A DNA stretch of 64,000 bases from a virus. Where the stretch lies: the IMG/VR virus record IMGVR_UViG_3300003690_003155, positions 58,092 to 122,091 of that record; one strand, given 5' to 3'. Of the stretch, positions 8,542 to 18,190 are shown piece after piece. Position 1 is the first letter of the stretch, and every line of letters begins with the position of its first letter. The notes beneath the pieces are model-generated. The model saw nothing but the letters and a program-made list of their open reading frames with translations, ran no database searches and was not told the DNA's origin. A program made the translations under genes and the position numbers.

Positions 8542-9498
8542 TTATTTTAATTGTATGAACTTTGTGTCTTTAAAGCAAGTTAAATCCTTACCTCCTGCGT
8601 AAGAAATAGAGCTTCTAAGTGCCTGTTGTATTTCCTGTAATCGTACTTCATATTCTGGAGCAAGTTCTAAGTCAACTTGTTTACCTTCAACAAAATGTAA
8701 TCTATCTCCATTTTGTTTATATGAGGTACTGCCGTAATATTCTTTTGCACCACGTACGACTTTAGCAGGCGAATCTGCACACGGTGCAAAAAAAGAACCA
8801 GACATAACACAATCAGCTCCAGCAACTAATGCTTTTGCAATATCACCAAAATGCCTACAACCACCGTCAGCCATAATTTTAGCTGATGTTTTATGTGGAG
8901 CAATTTTAAGTAATGTTGAAAACATGGGTGTTCCGAACCCTGTTTTAAATCTAGTTGTACATATGACACCGGATCCAATTCCAACTTTAACTATATCTGC
9001 TCCTGCGTCTTGCAATTGCTTAAATCCTTCAACCGTACCTACGTTACCAGCAATAACTATTACATCTTCTTGAAGATAGTTCTTAATATATTTTATCATT
9101 GCTATCACTTTAATATGATGACCGTGGGCTACGTCAATTGTAATAATGTCAATTTTATAATTATTATCTATAATTGATTGTAAGTGTTGATATGACTCTT
9201 CATTTACTCCTATACTAGCACTCACACATTTACAATGGTAGTCATTAAGTCTTTGTACTGTTTCAAATACATCTTGAAATCGATGCATGATATAAAAATA
9301 ATTATCTCGATCTAATTGTTGGCATAAATTAGGATTTATTACTGTTTCCATATTAGATGGAACAATTGGTAATTCAAATTTCCATTTACCTAATTTAAAT
9401 GTAGTATCGGCTTGTTTTCTGGAGCCTAAAAGACTATACTTCGGTACTAAGAGTACATCAGAATAATCTAACTCCCCATGGAATGTCTGTTCGCTCAT
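8542..9498 (-). CDS. GMP reductase / IMP dehydrogenase family protein (GuaC-like)
   Basis: A 318-residue TIM-barrel enzyme with the family start DYSDVLLVPK and the catalytic loop GIGSGVICTTR, nucleophile Cys180. The bases after the loop read RFKTGFGTP, closer to GMP reductase (R.KTG.G.P) than to IMP dehydrogenase. There are no CBS domains, also as in GMP reductase. GuaC converts GMP to IMP with NADPH. It overlaps queC by 41 bases; the start is fixed by the conserved N-terminal motif. With queC and the GATase on either side it may supply or divert purine nucleotides for base modification. Substrate (ribo, deoxy or a deazapurine) is not known. Confidence 0.82.
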   Translation of the reverse strand: MSEQTFHGELDYSDVLLVPKYSLLGSRKQADTTFKLGKWKFELPIVPSNMETVINPNLCQQLDRDNYFYIMHRFQDVFETVQRLNDYHCKCVSASIGVNEESYQHLQSIIDNNYKIDIITIDVAHGHHIKVIAMIKYIKNYLQEDVIVIAGNVGTVEGFKQLQDAGADIVKVGIGSGVICTTRFKTGFGTPMFSTLLKIAPHKTSAKIMADGGCRHFGDIAKALVAGADCVMSGSFFAPCADSPAKVVRGAKEYYGSTSYKQNGDRLHFVEGKQVDLELAPEYEVRLQEIQQALRSSISYAGGKDLTCFKDTKFIQLK

Positions 9499-10162
9499 AT
9501 TCTATTGGGTCTTTCATTGCGTCATTGTCTAAAAATCCTTGTATACGAGAACTACATGCGGTACAATACCCGCATGCTAATTCTTTTCCTTCGTAACAAG
9601 TCCATGTGTCTTCAAATCTCACACCATTATCTAATCCTATATTAATAATTTCTTTTTTGGATAATTGCAATAATGGTGCTTCTATTTTAATTCTATTTTT
9701 ACGATTTAAAGCAGTTAAATTATTAATTTGTTCTAAAAATTCTATACTTCCGTCCCAATACCCCGCTTGACTATCTACAAGAGCTGATCCATGATATACT
9801 GTTTCTGCTCCAACAGCTTCAGCGTATGAACAGGCAATAGATAACATCATCATATTTCTAAAAGGTACATAATTAACAGTTTGTGCATCTCCTAAAACGT
9901 CTTTTGCGTGAGCGACTTTAATATTGTTGTTTGTTAAAGAGGAAGTATTAGCAATTTTTTTGAAAAATTGTATATCTAATATTTTATGTTGCTCAATATT
10001 ATCATAATTAATTAATTGGAAGCCGGCGAATTGGATTTCTTTGCGATGTTTTTGACCGTAATCAAAAGTTATTGCATATATATCATCATGCTGAGCTGAT
10101 ACCATGCTTAATATTACAGCACTGTCTAATCCTCCTGAAACTGGTATAACTGCTTTACTCAT
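9458..10162 (-). CDS. queC: 7-cyano-7-deazaguanine synthase QueC
   Basis: The 234-residue protein has the PP-loop SGGLDS (9-14) that binds ATP and a C-terminal zinc site with four cysteines in TCYEGKELACGYCTAC (about 186-201). QueC converts 7-carboxy-7-deazaguanine to preQ0 using ammonia and ATP. FolE, QueD and QueE, the three earlier steps from GTP, are all encoded in this window. The C-terminus runs 41 bases into the GMP reductase-like gene, and the start overlaps the GT8 gene by 8 bases. Phages use preQ0 for DNA base modification or to raise host queuosine. Confidence 0.93.
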   Translation of the reverse strand: MSKAVIPVSGGLDSAVILSMVSAQHDDIYAITFDYGQKHRKEIQFAGFQLINYDNIEQHKILDIQFFKKIANTSSLTNNNIKVAHAKDVLGDAQTVNYVPFRNMMMLSIACSYAEAVGAETVYHGSALVDSQAGYWDGSIEFLEQINNLTALNRKNRIKIEAPLLQLSKKEIINIGLDNGVRFEDTWTCYEGKELACGYCTACSSRIQGFLDNDAMKDPIEYERTDIPWGVRLF

Positions 10163-10943
10163 TTATTTGTAACTTAATAGTTTTAGGTTGTAATTTTTTA
10201 TATTGCTCATCCCATAAGTACTGGTATTTACCGCAATCTCTTGTCGTATGATAAGGTTTTATATGTTCATTATAATGTAAAATATAATCCTCGTGTTGTT
10301 CCATTAAATGACTATCCCGGCGATGATAAACATTAAATCTTGGCTCGAGATCTATATAATTTCCCTGGCAATATTCATTTATTATCCATTGATCATGCTT
10401 GTCGTCATTTTTCTTATGTAACTCTAAGCATGTTTGAGTAAATTTATTTTTTCGGAGCACCTCTAAATTCATCATTATAATTCCGCAGTTTCCTGACAGT
10501 TTTTTATTTTTATATTGCATAATGCTTATATTATCTACTACTTTATCTGAGGGACATGGTTTCAATGCAATACCGATATCTTTTGTATCCATTTTGTAAA
10601 TTTCTATTAAATCTAAATTTACAATTATATCAATATCTAAGTATAAAATTTTATCTTCATTAATAAGTTCCGGCATAAACAATCTTAACATTGTTGCTTC
10701 AGAGACATGATCTAATCCCGTATACTCACGACTCCATTTTTTAAAATACTCTTGAAATGAGAAATTATCAAAGTGTGAAATCCATTTATTTAAATTATCT
10801 ATTTTGTTTTTATTTTGTATATTATGAATAAGATGAACCGCGATTTCATGTTTTTTGTTTTTGTTTACAATTGAATTTATTACAACTGGTATAAATTCAA
10901 TTAATTTCTTATCACTACAAAAACAGATATTTATTTTACTCAT
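10155..10943 (-). CDS. Glycosyltransferase family 8-like
   Basis: A 262-residue GT-A enzyme. Hallmarks are the strand ICFCSDKKL at the N-terminus, the metal-binding DID in ILYLDIDIIV (D103, D105), a NCGIIMMNLEVLRK segment after the catalytic region, and a C-terminal HYNEHIKPY that corresponds to the family HxGxxKPW. GT8 enzymes are retaining galactosyl/glucosyltransferases such as those building LPS cores. It lies between queC and uvsX, overlapping both by 8 bases, so it is expressed with replication genes. Target unknown. Confidence 0.8.
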   Translation of the reverse strand: MSKINICFCSDKKLIEFIPVVINSIVNKNKKHEIAVHLIHNIQNKNKIDNLNKWISHFDNFSFQEYFKKWSREYTGLDHVSEATMLRLFMPELINEDKILYLDIDIIVNLDLIEIYKMDTKDIGIALKPCPSDKVVDNISIMQYKNKKLSGNCGIIMMNLEVLRKNKFTQTCLELHKKNDDKHDQWIINEYCQGNYIDLEPRFNVYHRRDSHLMEQHEDYILHYNEHIKPYHTTRDCGKYQYLWDEQYKKLQPKTIKLQINE

Positions 10944-12051
10944 CTTGTTGGTCTAATATAGCAGTTTCATCTAATGATTTACCATATCGGTATTTTTCAT
11001 TTATAGATGATTCTATATTAGGTAAGATAGAATTCCACAGTTTTTCATCGTTGCGCCAATTTTTATAATATCCTAATTTTTTATCTCCCATGCTATATGT
11101 AGAACCGTTTTGTTGAATAATGCCATGAGCAACGGCTACCTCTTTTAAACCAGAATATTTTTCTAACCCGGTTTTAAAATTTAAATATGCTTCTGCTTGT
11201 AAAAACGCTGGTATGAATCTATTTTTTATAGTAAGCATTCGAAGAGTAACTCCTGAGTAATTTCTACTTTCTGTTAATGCTTCGTCGCTGTCATTTGAAG
11301 CATCAGTTCTTTCTTTCTTCGCTGCCATTTGGACTAATAAGGAGGCCATGTACATAGGACCCGAACCACCAGCTTGTTGCTTGACTAAGGTAGGATGGAG
11401 TGCACCAGGATCAGCATATGTGTGATTACTACATATAATAGTCGTACCAGTTACGGCAGCTTTAAATGTAATAATGCGCATCATGGATTTAAGCTGCTTA
11501 GCTCGGAGCCCCATGTCCATGGCTCCTTTATTAGCCTCAGCATCAGCAATTTCTTTTGATGATGCTAAATTTCCAAGAGAATCAATCGATATAATAAATT
11601 TTCCGTGAAGTTCTGGTTCTTCTTCAACCCCGTCTAAGAATGCAACGAGTTGATTACGACAGTTTTCAACAGTATCAACCGGAACATATTTTACATTTGA
11701 AACGTCAAGACCTACGTTTTCAGCTCCTTCTTTTTCAATAGCAATTTCAGTATCAAATATTACAGGAACCATTCCTTTTTCTTGAGCTTTAGCAAGAATT
11801 TTATTTAAAATAAAAGTTTTACCACATTGAGGCTCTCCAGCAAAAATTGTTATTCTTCCTTTTGGTACACCGCCATATAGTGAACCGGATAAAATTGAAT
11901 TTAATACTAAGCATCCGGTATCGATCCACTCAGTTACATTACTTAGCGTATTTTCTTCTAGAGTAGTTGCGTTTCTATTAAGCTTCTGTAATTTAGCAAA
12001 TGCTTTATCAACAAGAGTCTTATCGTACGCCTTTTCAGCATATTTTGACAT
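10936..12051 (-). CDS. uvsX: RecA-like recombinase UvsX
   Basis: The 371-residue protein has a Walker A GEPQCGKT (72-79), a Walker B-like FIISIDSLGN and the RecA-core layout of T4 UvsX (391). It forms filaments on ssDNA and promotes strand invasion, needed for recombination-dependent replication with UvsY, gp32 and UvsW, all of which are in the window. It follows a small acidic-tailed gene by one base, and that pair appears to have its own promoter inside the end of gp43. Confidence 0.9.
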   Translation of the reverse strand: MSKYAEKAYDKTLVDKAFAKLQKLNRNATTLEENTLSNVTEWIDTGCLVLNSILSGSLYGGVPKGRITIFAGEPQCGKTFILNKILAKAQEKGMVPVIFDTEIAIEKEGAENVGLDVSNVKYVPVDTVENCRNQLVAFLDGVEEEPELHGKFIISIDSLGNLASSKEIADAEANKGAMDMGLRAKQLKSMMRIITFKAAVTGTTIICSNHTYADPGALHPTLVKQQAGGSGPMYMASLLVQMAAKKERTDASNDSDEALTESRNYSGVTLRMLTIKNRFIPAFLQAEAYLNFKTGLEKYSGLKEVAVAHGIIQQNGSTYSMGDKKLGYYKNWRNDEKLWNSILPNIESSINEKYRYGKSLDETAILDQQDE

Positions 12052-12052
12052 A

Positions 12053-12412
12053 TTAGTCTTCGAATAATGTTACTTCAGGAATATTTTCTTCTAAGACTTC
12101 TACAGGAGGTTCTGGGTTTGGTTCTGAAACTACATTAACATTAATCTTACCAGTGTAATGCTCTAAGATTTTATCAGAAATGGTAACCTCAAGCTCGGTA
12201 TACTGATCATTAGTATAGTTAAAAATAGCAGGCTTGCCAGAAGAAAATTCAGTAAAGAATAGAGGCATAACATCTACTTTCATGTTTGACGCGTCATTGG
12301 GCGTTACCATGATCATTGCGGGAGATTTTACTCGCATATTTGATTCCGTCTTTTCAATTAATTCTCCGAAGCAAGTCCTACCAATGCTGTCAATATATGT
12401 GATAATATCCAT
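12053..12412 (-). CDS. Hypothetical protein, 119 aa, acidic C-terminus
   Basis: Unrecognised, although a small gene between gp43 and uvsX is common in marine T4-like phages. The first 80 residues look beta-rich (MDIITYIDSIGRTCFGELIE), then an acidic proline-containing tail ends in EVTLFED. A short hydrophobic motif at an acidic C-terminus resembles clamp-binding tails of T4 replication proteins; this is a guess. The start is supported by a promoter whose -10 box is six bases before the ATG. It is one base from uvsX and probably co-translated. Confidence 0.6.
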   Translation of the reverse strand: MDIITYIDSIGRTCFGELIEKTESNMRVKSPAMIMVTPNDASNMKVDVMPLFFTEFSSGKPAIFNYTNDQYTELEVTISDKILEHYTGKINVNVVSEPNPEPPVEVLEENIPEVTLFED

Positions 12413-12418
12413 ATAAGT

Positions 12419-12446
12419 ATTATATTAACTATATTTTAATTTGCAA
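12419..12446 (-). promoter_or_regulatory. Sigma70-like promoter for the uvsX operon
   Basis: Read on the minus strand: TTGCAA (12441-12446), 16-base spacer, TATAAT (12419-12424), then six bases (ACTTAT) to the ATG at 12412. With normal spacing transcription would begin at the ATG itself, giving a leaderless mRNA. The promoter lies in the last codons of gp43 and just after them. Confidence 0.55.
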
Positions 12447-15090
12447 GGTCAACTTTAAAGAAATCAAATAAATCTAAATTTACAGCTTGACCTGGTTTAA
12501 ATGTCTTCCAGTCCACGTTTTCATAGAAGCGATCAATAACGCTATAAACAATTTTGTCGAACATTTTTTCGTAGTCTACTTTAAAATCTTTTTCAAATTC
12601 TACTGGTAAGTTATATTTAAAACCCAGCGAGTTTAAACCAAACTTATTGGGCATAGTATAAAAATAACGTATTTTATCACCAGAGCTAATATTTTCATGT
12701 TTACTGGAAATATTATAATATTTTAAAAGGTTATTATAGTATATAGAAGACTTAACATGAATTGGAGTTCCTTTTTTTACTTTCCAATCTTTTGCGTAAA
12801 TACTGTATTTTTCGTAATCTCTTACTCCCATGACAAATGCAATGTCTTTTATGGGTAATGACTTAAAAATTTCATATGTCTCTTCAAAAATTTCATTTGT
12901 AGATTTTTGATTTTCAGTCATGATCATGTGTTCTATGATTTTTTTAACATATGGTTTGATTGCATTAGGCATTGTAGTTCTAACTACCTCAACACCAGTA
13001 TATTTGAATTTATTACATACAATTCCTTCGTCGTCTAATTTATGTAGTACGTATCGTTTTTTTTGTAAAAATACTCCCTTATCACAAATTGACTCTCTTT
13101 TAAAGATAAACCTAGGATCATTAGTTAGTAGTGTTTCTTTTGCCCATTTCTTAATATGCACGTTTAAATCGTCTTCTATATCTTGAACAAGATTATATAC
13201 CTCTTCGTTAATATTATTGTCCTTATGCAAGGATACCCCTATATGATCTAGTAAAGGAGTAATAGTACAATATAAGCTATCTGTATCGTTATATATGATT
13301 GGGTCGTTTTTTTCGAGGTTTTTATCGGTTAATCCGGTTTTCTTTTTAATATAATTTCTTAAAATAATATTACTCTGTTTTATGACATCTCTCCCAGTTA
13401 ATGTAATTGATCTTGCGATATCGCCATCAGCCATCGCCGAGTTTTTGTTACCAAAATACCCATAAATACGGTTGATAAGGATTTTTAACGTAAATTGCCC
13501 AATCCAAAATTGATCGATATTATATTGTGTGTCTGTAATTTCTTTCTCCAGTTTAATCTTATTGTCTTTATTTTTTTCTTTTTTAAGCTTAAGACATAAT
13601 TGGTGTTTTCTTTCACGAGCCATGGTCCATTGCTTCTTTTTCTTTGATCTTATTTTATAGAAGTGTTCTGTAATGCGTGGAAAAATTCCTTTGACTTTTT
13701 GTGAAAAAAGCTTTTTTGCTCTTGTGACTGCTATTTCATTTTTAGTACACCACGTGTTAAAATCCCCGTAAGACATCTCAATATCTTTGTTATTTACTGT
13801 CTTTATATATACTTTACCGTTATCAGTACCAATAATGCTTCCTACTTTAGTTTCCGGGCTTAAGTTAAGAGTTATCATGACACTAGGGTATAGGGAATTA
13901 GCATCAAATGATATAATATTCTTCTGAAACCCACGTTTTGGTTCACTTACATATGCACCTTCGTATTTCCCAGTACGGTCGTCATCTTTTATAAAAGTTG
14001 GAATAACACGAGGTGGGTTTGATTTTCTTGCTTCAACAATCGCACGACCGTTAACTGTACTAATAGTACCGAGAGCAGCGTTAAATGGTGTTAACCCTAT
14101 GTATGACAGCATTCTTGCTAGATCCATATACATAAGCTTAGCTTCAAGCTTTACTAACAGTCTCACATCTTGGATGTTATAGTCTACAAATTTGTCCCAG
14201 TTATCAATAGACAGTACCGCAAGGTTAGTTTCTCCTATATCTACCTTGTTCTCTCCTAGTTCTATGTGAGCTATGTTATCTAGCTTATAACTGTCTCTCA
14301 TGCCCAGACTGAAGGTTTTATACACATCGAGATAATCTAACATTGTTACACCTTCGACCACATATTTCGATGTTTGCTTACCAAAATTACCACGATACAC
14401 TCGTTGATAAATTGGCTTCATAATTTCATCATGAACAGGCGAAAACCGGCGCGTAGTATCTTCTCCTAGTACATTTCTAACTCGATTAATTACATACGGA
14501 ATATCAAAAACCTCACTAGCCCACCCAGATAAAATATCAGGCCGAACCTCACAATAAAAGTCTAAAAATTTCTGTAATAACTCGGTTTCGGTCTTACAAT
14601 AAACATATTTTACGTCGTTAGATTTTGGTTTATATTTGTTAATACCCCATGTAAAGTACATTTTTTCTACAGTATCGTAAACTGTAATTACGTTAATAGG
14701 ATGGCTTGCTTCATCTGGTTTTGGAAACTCATCAGGGGAATATGTTTCAATATCAAAGAACCAAATTTTTAGCGGAAATTTACTAAAATTATCATTTTCA
14801 TGAACCTCCCAAAACCTGTCAACTAAAAATTGTTGATACGGGGAAATATTCTCATAAATTTTATGATCACTAAGATCTTCAATTTTTCTTCTTCTATCTA
14901 ATTCACTATTAGAATTGATTCTGCGTAATTTTGTACCATATAATGATATTGCATCATGACGATTTGAATTTGTTTCACAATAGAAATATGGCTGATACGG
15001 GCAATCAGTTTCAATTCTGTTTCCGTCTTCATCCCATGTGTAAAGCCGCATTACACGCTGGTTTGGTATGTATGCTAAATTTCTATACAC
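12436..15090 (-). CDS. gp43: Family B DNA polymerase gp43
   Basis: The 884-residue enzyme matches T4 gp43 (898). Exonuclease motif FDIE is at 112-115, polymerase motif A DANSLYPS at 396-403, motif B-like KILINRIYGYFGN at about 536-548, and motif C YNDTDS at 600-605. The C-terminus has LDLFDFF, like the clamp-binding tail of RB69/T4 gp43, followed by about seven more residues. The start is a GTG at 15090: the first strand (YRNLAYI) is needed by the fold and a promoter is positioned six bases before it. No split, intein or frameshift is seen. Confidence 0.94.
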   Translation of the reverse strand: MYRNLAYIPNQRVMRLYTWDEDGNRIETDCPYQPYFYCETNSNRHDAISLYGTKLRRINSNSELDRRRKIEDLSDHKIYENISPYQQFLVDRFWEVHENDNFSKFPLKIWFFDIETYSPDEFPKPDEASHPINVITVYDTVEKMYFTWGINKYKPKSNDVKYVYCKTETELLQKFLDFYCEVRPDILSGWASEVFDIPYVINRVRNVLGEDTTRRFSPVHDEIMKPIYQRVYRGNFGKQTSKYVVEGVTMLDYLDVYKTFSLGMRDSYKLDNIAHIELGENKVDIGETNLAVLSIDNWDKFVDYNIQDVRLLVKLEAKLMYMDLARMLSYIGLTPFNAALGTISTVNGRAIVEARKSNPPRVIPTFIKDDDRTGKYEGAYVSEPKRGFQKNIISFDANSLYPSVMITLNLSPETKVGSIIGTDNGKVYIKTVNNKDIEMSYGDFNTWCTKNEIAVTRAKKLFSQKVKGIFPRITEHFYKIRSKKKKQWTMARERKHQLCLKLKKEKNKDNKIKLEKEITDTQYNIDQFWIGQFTLKILINRIYGYFGNKNSAMADGDIARSITLTGRDVIKQSNIILRNYIKKKTGLTDKNLEKNDPIIYNDTDSLYCTITPLLDHIGVSLHKDNNINEEVYNLVQDIEDDLNVHIKKWAKETLLTNDPRFIFKRESICDKGVFLQKKRYVLHKLDDEGIVCNKFKYTGVEVVRTTMPNAIKPYVKKIIEHMIMTENQKSTNEIFEETYEIFKSLPIKDIAFVMGVRDYEKYSIYAKDWKVKKGTPIHVKSSIYYNNLLKYYNISSKHENISSGDKIRYFYTMPNKFGLNSLGFKYNLPVEFEKDFKVDYEKMFDKIVYSVIDRFYENVDWKTFKPGQAVNLDLFDFFKVDLAN

Positions 15091-15096
15091 GCGCTT

Positions 15097-15125
15097 AGTA
15101 TAATGAAAATTAAGAAAAAAATCAA
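15097..15125 (-). promoter_or_regulatory. Sigma70-like promoter for DNA polymerase gp43
   Basis: Minus strand: TTGATT (15120-15125), 17-base spacer, TATACT (15097-15102), then AAGCGC and the GTG start at 15090. The -35 box contains the TGA stop of the preceding glycosyltransferase gene. The six-base gap from -10 to start codon is the same as at the other promoters of this set. Confidence 0.5.
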
Positions 15126-16354
15126 CTGATTTCGTTTTTTAGATTAATTAATTTTCGGCGTTTATCTCCATATGGGAATGAGTAAAGCTCAGTATAAAAA
15201 TCAATATTATCTTCCATCCATCTATTGTTCATATATCCACGAGCTCTCTTAACTTCTTTTATATATTTCTTATAATCCTTAGTTAAATATTCTATTTTAT
15301 TCACCAAATCATCTCCAGTTTTAAATTTATGAAATGCGGAATCATATGTACATAAATCCTGACAAATGCACGGAATTCCAAAGGCACAAGATTCAATAAA
15401 TTTTAAATTACTCTTAGCTTTATTAAAATTACTATCTTCTAACGGTGCATAAAAAATAGTCGGATTAAATTTAGTAATATATTCTGGATAATCGACAAGA
15501 CTTGTCCATGTCCAATATTCGATTTTTTTTGTCTGAACTAAATCTCTAAGAGATAGAGGGAATCCTCCTACAAAAACCCATGTAAATTTATCTACAGTTT
15601 TTCTTATTGTATCAATAATGTGATGGAAATCATCTCGTTGTCCGACTTTGTTATCAACGTCAAAATGCGCACCACTTCCGCAATAAACAATACGAGGCTT
15701 ACTTTTATATTTTTGATAATTTTCGCGTATAGTATTAAAATTAAAAAATCGGTCCATCCAAAATTTAGGAATAAAATTAGGTATTATTGTAACGTTTTTA
15801 TTACCAGTTTTCTCAATATAATATTCTTTCATGAATTTATTTGTAACAGTAATTTCGTCGCACATTTGCATAATCTCCATACTTGTTTTTCTGATGTTTG
15901 GATCATCAAAAGCAAATTTAAATTTATTATAATCAGGAATATCTTCTTTAAAAATTATATCGTCAATTTCATATATAATTTTAAAGTTAAGTTCTTTGGA
16001 TAATTCTTTTAACCATTTTATATAACTAAATTGAGCGTCTGTAGCTTGTCTCTGTATGCGAACTGTCTTGACCCCTCTATAAAAGTTTTTATCTCCTATC
16101 ATTACAGTACCGCCTTGTACATTTACCTTGTTACCATAACAATTAAGTAGTAATTCAGGCCATATCATCCTCCAATGACCACACCCAGAATAATCAGCAT
16201 AAAAATTTAAACCACGCGGTAAATCTGGCGCCTTATGACCAATCTCGCTCGTCGCTATTTGAGGCGGAGTAGGTAGAGCATTTACAAGAGGGTTACTTAT
16301 TGACACCGGTGAAAACGGTAATCGGTTTGTTGTATACTGAAACGGTGTAATCAT
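15122..16354 (-). CDS. Glycosyltransferase, GT-B fold, group 1 (GT4-like)
   Basis: A 410-residue GT-B protein. The C-terminal half has the donor-binding features of group 1 transferases: RIVYCGSGAHFD near 230, WVFVGG near 265, and FNKAKSNLKFIESCAFGIPCICQD near 325-350, where the Glu helix contacts the nucleotide sugar. The N-terminal half contains IIYEIDDIIF and a DEITVTNKFMKEYY acceptor-domain pattern. It sits between gp46 and gp43. This is the third transferase embedded in the replication operon. Sugar and acceptor are unknown. Confidence 0.82.
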   Translation of the reverse strand: MITPFQYTTNRLPFSPVSISNPLVNALPTPPQIATSEIGHKAPDLPRGLNFYADYSGCGHWRMIWPELLLNCYGNKVNVQGGTVMIGDKNFYRGVKTVRIQRQATDAQFSYIKWLKELSKELNFKIIYEIDDIIFKEDIPDYNKFKFAFDDPNIRKTSMEIMQMCDEITVTNKFMKEYYIEKTGNKNVTIIPNFIPKFWMDRFFNFNTIRENYQKYKSKPRIVYCGSGAHFDVDNKVGQRDDFHHIIDTIRKTVDKFTWVFVGGFPLSLRDLVQTKKIEYWTWTSLVDYPEYITKFNPTIFYAPLEDSNFNKAKSNLKFIESCAFGIPCICQDLCTYDSAFHKFKTGDDLVNKIEYLTKDYKKYIKEVKRARGYMNNRWMEDNIDFYTELYSFPYGDKRRKLINLKNEIS

Positions 16355-16363
16355 TATAAAAAT

Positions 16364-18190
16364 TTATATTAAATTATTAGATAAGTCCACTCTATTAGTG
16401 ATACTATTCTTTTTTTCTAGAACTATAACTTCACCAGTTGCTGCTTTTACTGATTCCTTTCTATGTGAAATAATATATATACTTTCCTTATGTTGCTCGA
16501 CTCGCTCTTTAATTATATTCAATATTAACTCTACTCCCTTTTCATCTAAAGAAGTATCTAGTAGTTCATCAAATATTACCAAATTATACGCTATATCTCC
16601 CTGGAGCCTCCTCATATCCATAAATGTAAATAACATAGCGAGGTCTATACTTTTTCTCTCAGCACCAGAAAAGTTAAAATAAGAACATTCTTGATTTTTT
16701 TCATTTACTATTTCTTCTTCAAAATATTCATTAAACCTACAAATACAGTTAGCATCCATTTTTTGTAAATAATAAAGCAATTGATTATTTAGTACATCTA
16801 AAATCTTTTTTACTATAAAGGATTTAACGCCTTCTTCTGATAAAATATATTTTACTATTTCTAATATTTCTAAATCTGAATATATATTATTTGACAATTC
16901 CTCTAATTCATTGACTTCTTTTATTTTCGTTTTTATTTTAAAGTCTAAATCTGTTATTTCTATATTGGTTTCTTTTTTTTGCACTTCACATAGTTCTTTT
17001 TTATTTTTTTTAAGATCTTTTGTAAGGGTGCTAATATATGTTATTGTTAATTTATTATTATTGTGTACGGTTTTAATATTAGAAATATATTCATTAAGTT
17101 GACCTTCTGCTAATAAATTGATATTTCTTAAATCTAAAATACTTTTTTGCTGGTGATTAATACTTTCAATATCTTGATCACAGTTATTAATATCTTTTTT
17201 AATTTTATTTTTTTCTTTTTTAATATGTGTTCTATCATTATTAGTAATTTGATGTAGGCATGTAGGACAAACATTTTCATCAGTGCCAATATCAATAAGC
17301 TGTTTATTATAGAACTTTACTTCTGTTTGATGTTGAGTGATTTTAGTAGAATTAGAATCTAATTGTTTCTGTATTTCATTTAATTTAATTTTAATATGTT
17401 GTAGTTTATTTTTACTTTTACTGTACAGGTCCTTATTTATATCTTTTATTTTTTGTTTATTTCTTGTTATATCGTCATTGATAATTTCAAGTCGCTCTTT
17501 AATTTTATTTTTCTGTTCAGTAATATTACTTATAATTTTATTTTTTTGTTCTTCAAGAAGTTTATAGATATTACTTGCATGGTCAAAATCTTTCGTAATA
17601 TGTTCGTATTTTTTCTGGACATCGTTATATTCTGATCTAGCTTTTAAAAGCATATCAGAGAATATTTCTAAATTTAAAATACCCTCGATGAACTTTCTTT
17701 TTTCTACTTTCTTTTGTGCCATGAACGGTAAAGTAGAATTAAGAGACATTATTACACAGTTCTGAAAGACTTCTGGAGAGCTGTTAAGTATTAATTTTAT
17801 TTTTTTATTTGTATTAGGAATAGTACTCTCAGTAACATCAATATCATCAATAAATAAATAACACTTTGTTGGTTTTAGTTTACGTACTATTCTATAGTTT
17901 TTAATTTTATTATTTTCATTTATTGAAAATTGTAAATCAACATATGTATTTTTTTTATTTATATAATTTACGATGAACTCTTTTGATAATTCCCTTATTG
18001 TTTCTCCGAATATAGCAAAATGTATAGCATCAGCTATTGTAGATTTACCGACACCATTTCTTCTATCTTCTTTATCTCTGTTTATACCAGTAATAATATT
18101 TAAACCGGTTCGGAAATTAATTTCAATCGGTTCATTTCCGATAGAGAGAAAATTACAAATTTTTACACATTTAAAATTTACGTATTTCAT
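16364..18190 (-). CDS. gp46: Recombination endonuclease subunit gp46 (Rad50/SbcC-like)
   Basis: A 608-residue SMC-type ATPase. Walker A GVGKST is at 46-51, a long coiled coil follows, with a zinc-hook CPTC at 308-311, a second coil, and the ABC signature region (FSGAERKSIDLAM) plus Walker B (YNLVIFDELLD) at the C-terminal end. With gp47 it processes double-strand ends for recombination and degrades host DNA in T4. It overlaps gp47 by 4 bases. Length compares with 560 in T4. Confidence 0.92.
   Translation of the reverse strand: MKYVNFKCVKICNFLSIGNEPIEINFRTGLNIITGINRDKEDRRNGVGKSTIADAIHFAIFGETIRELSKEFIVNYINKKNTYVDLQFSINENNKIKNYRIVRKLKPTKCYLFIDDIDVTESTIPNTNKKIKLILNSSPEVFQNCVIMSLNSTLPFMAQKKVEKRKFIEGILNLEIFSDMLLKARSEYNDVQKKYEHITKDFDHASNIYKLLEEQKNKIISNITEQKNKIKERLEIINDDITRNKQKIKDINKDLYSKSKNKLQHIKIKLNEIQKQLDSNSTKITQHQTEVKFYNKQLIDIGTDENVCPTCLHQITNNDRTHIKKEKNKIKKDINNCDQDIESINHQQKSILDLRNINLLAEGQLNEYISNIKTVHNNNKLTITYISTLTKDLKKNKKELCEVQKKETNIEITDLDFKIKTKIKEVNELEELSNNIYSDLEILEIVKYILSEEGVKSFIVKKILDVLNNQLLYYLQKMDANCICRFNEYFEEEIVNEKNQECSYFNFSGAERKSIDLAMLFTFMDMRRLQGDIAYNLVIFDELLDTSLDEKGVELILNIIKERVEQHKESIYIISHRKESVKAATGEVIVLEKKNSITNRVDLSNNLI

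Noticed and set aside
7902-10162. DpdA/TGT transglycosylase
   Set aside because: The TIM-barrel gene at 8542 was considered, but its DVLLVP start and CTTR loop clearly place it with GMP reductase/IMP dehydrogenase.
16398-17635. Several plus-strand frames in gp46
   Set aside because: Long runs of Ile/Phe/Ser from reading lysine/asparagine-rich coiled coil backwards; shadows of gp46.
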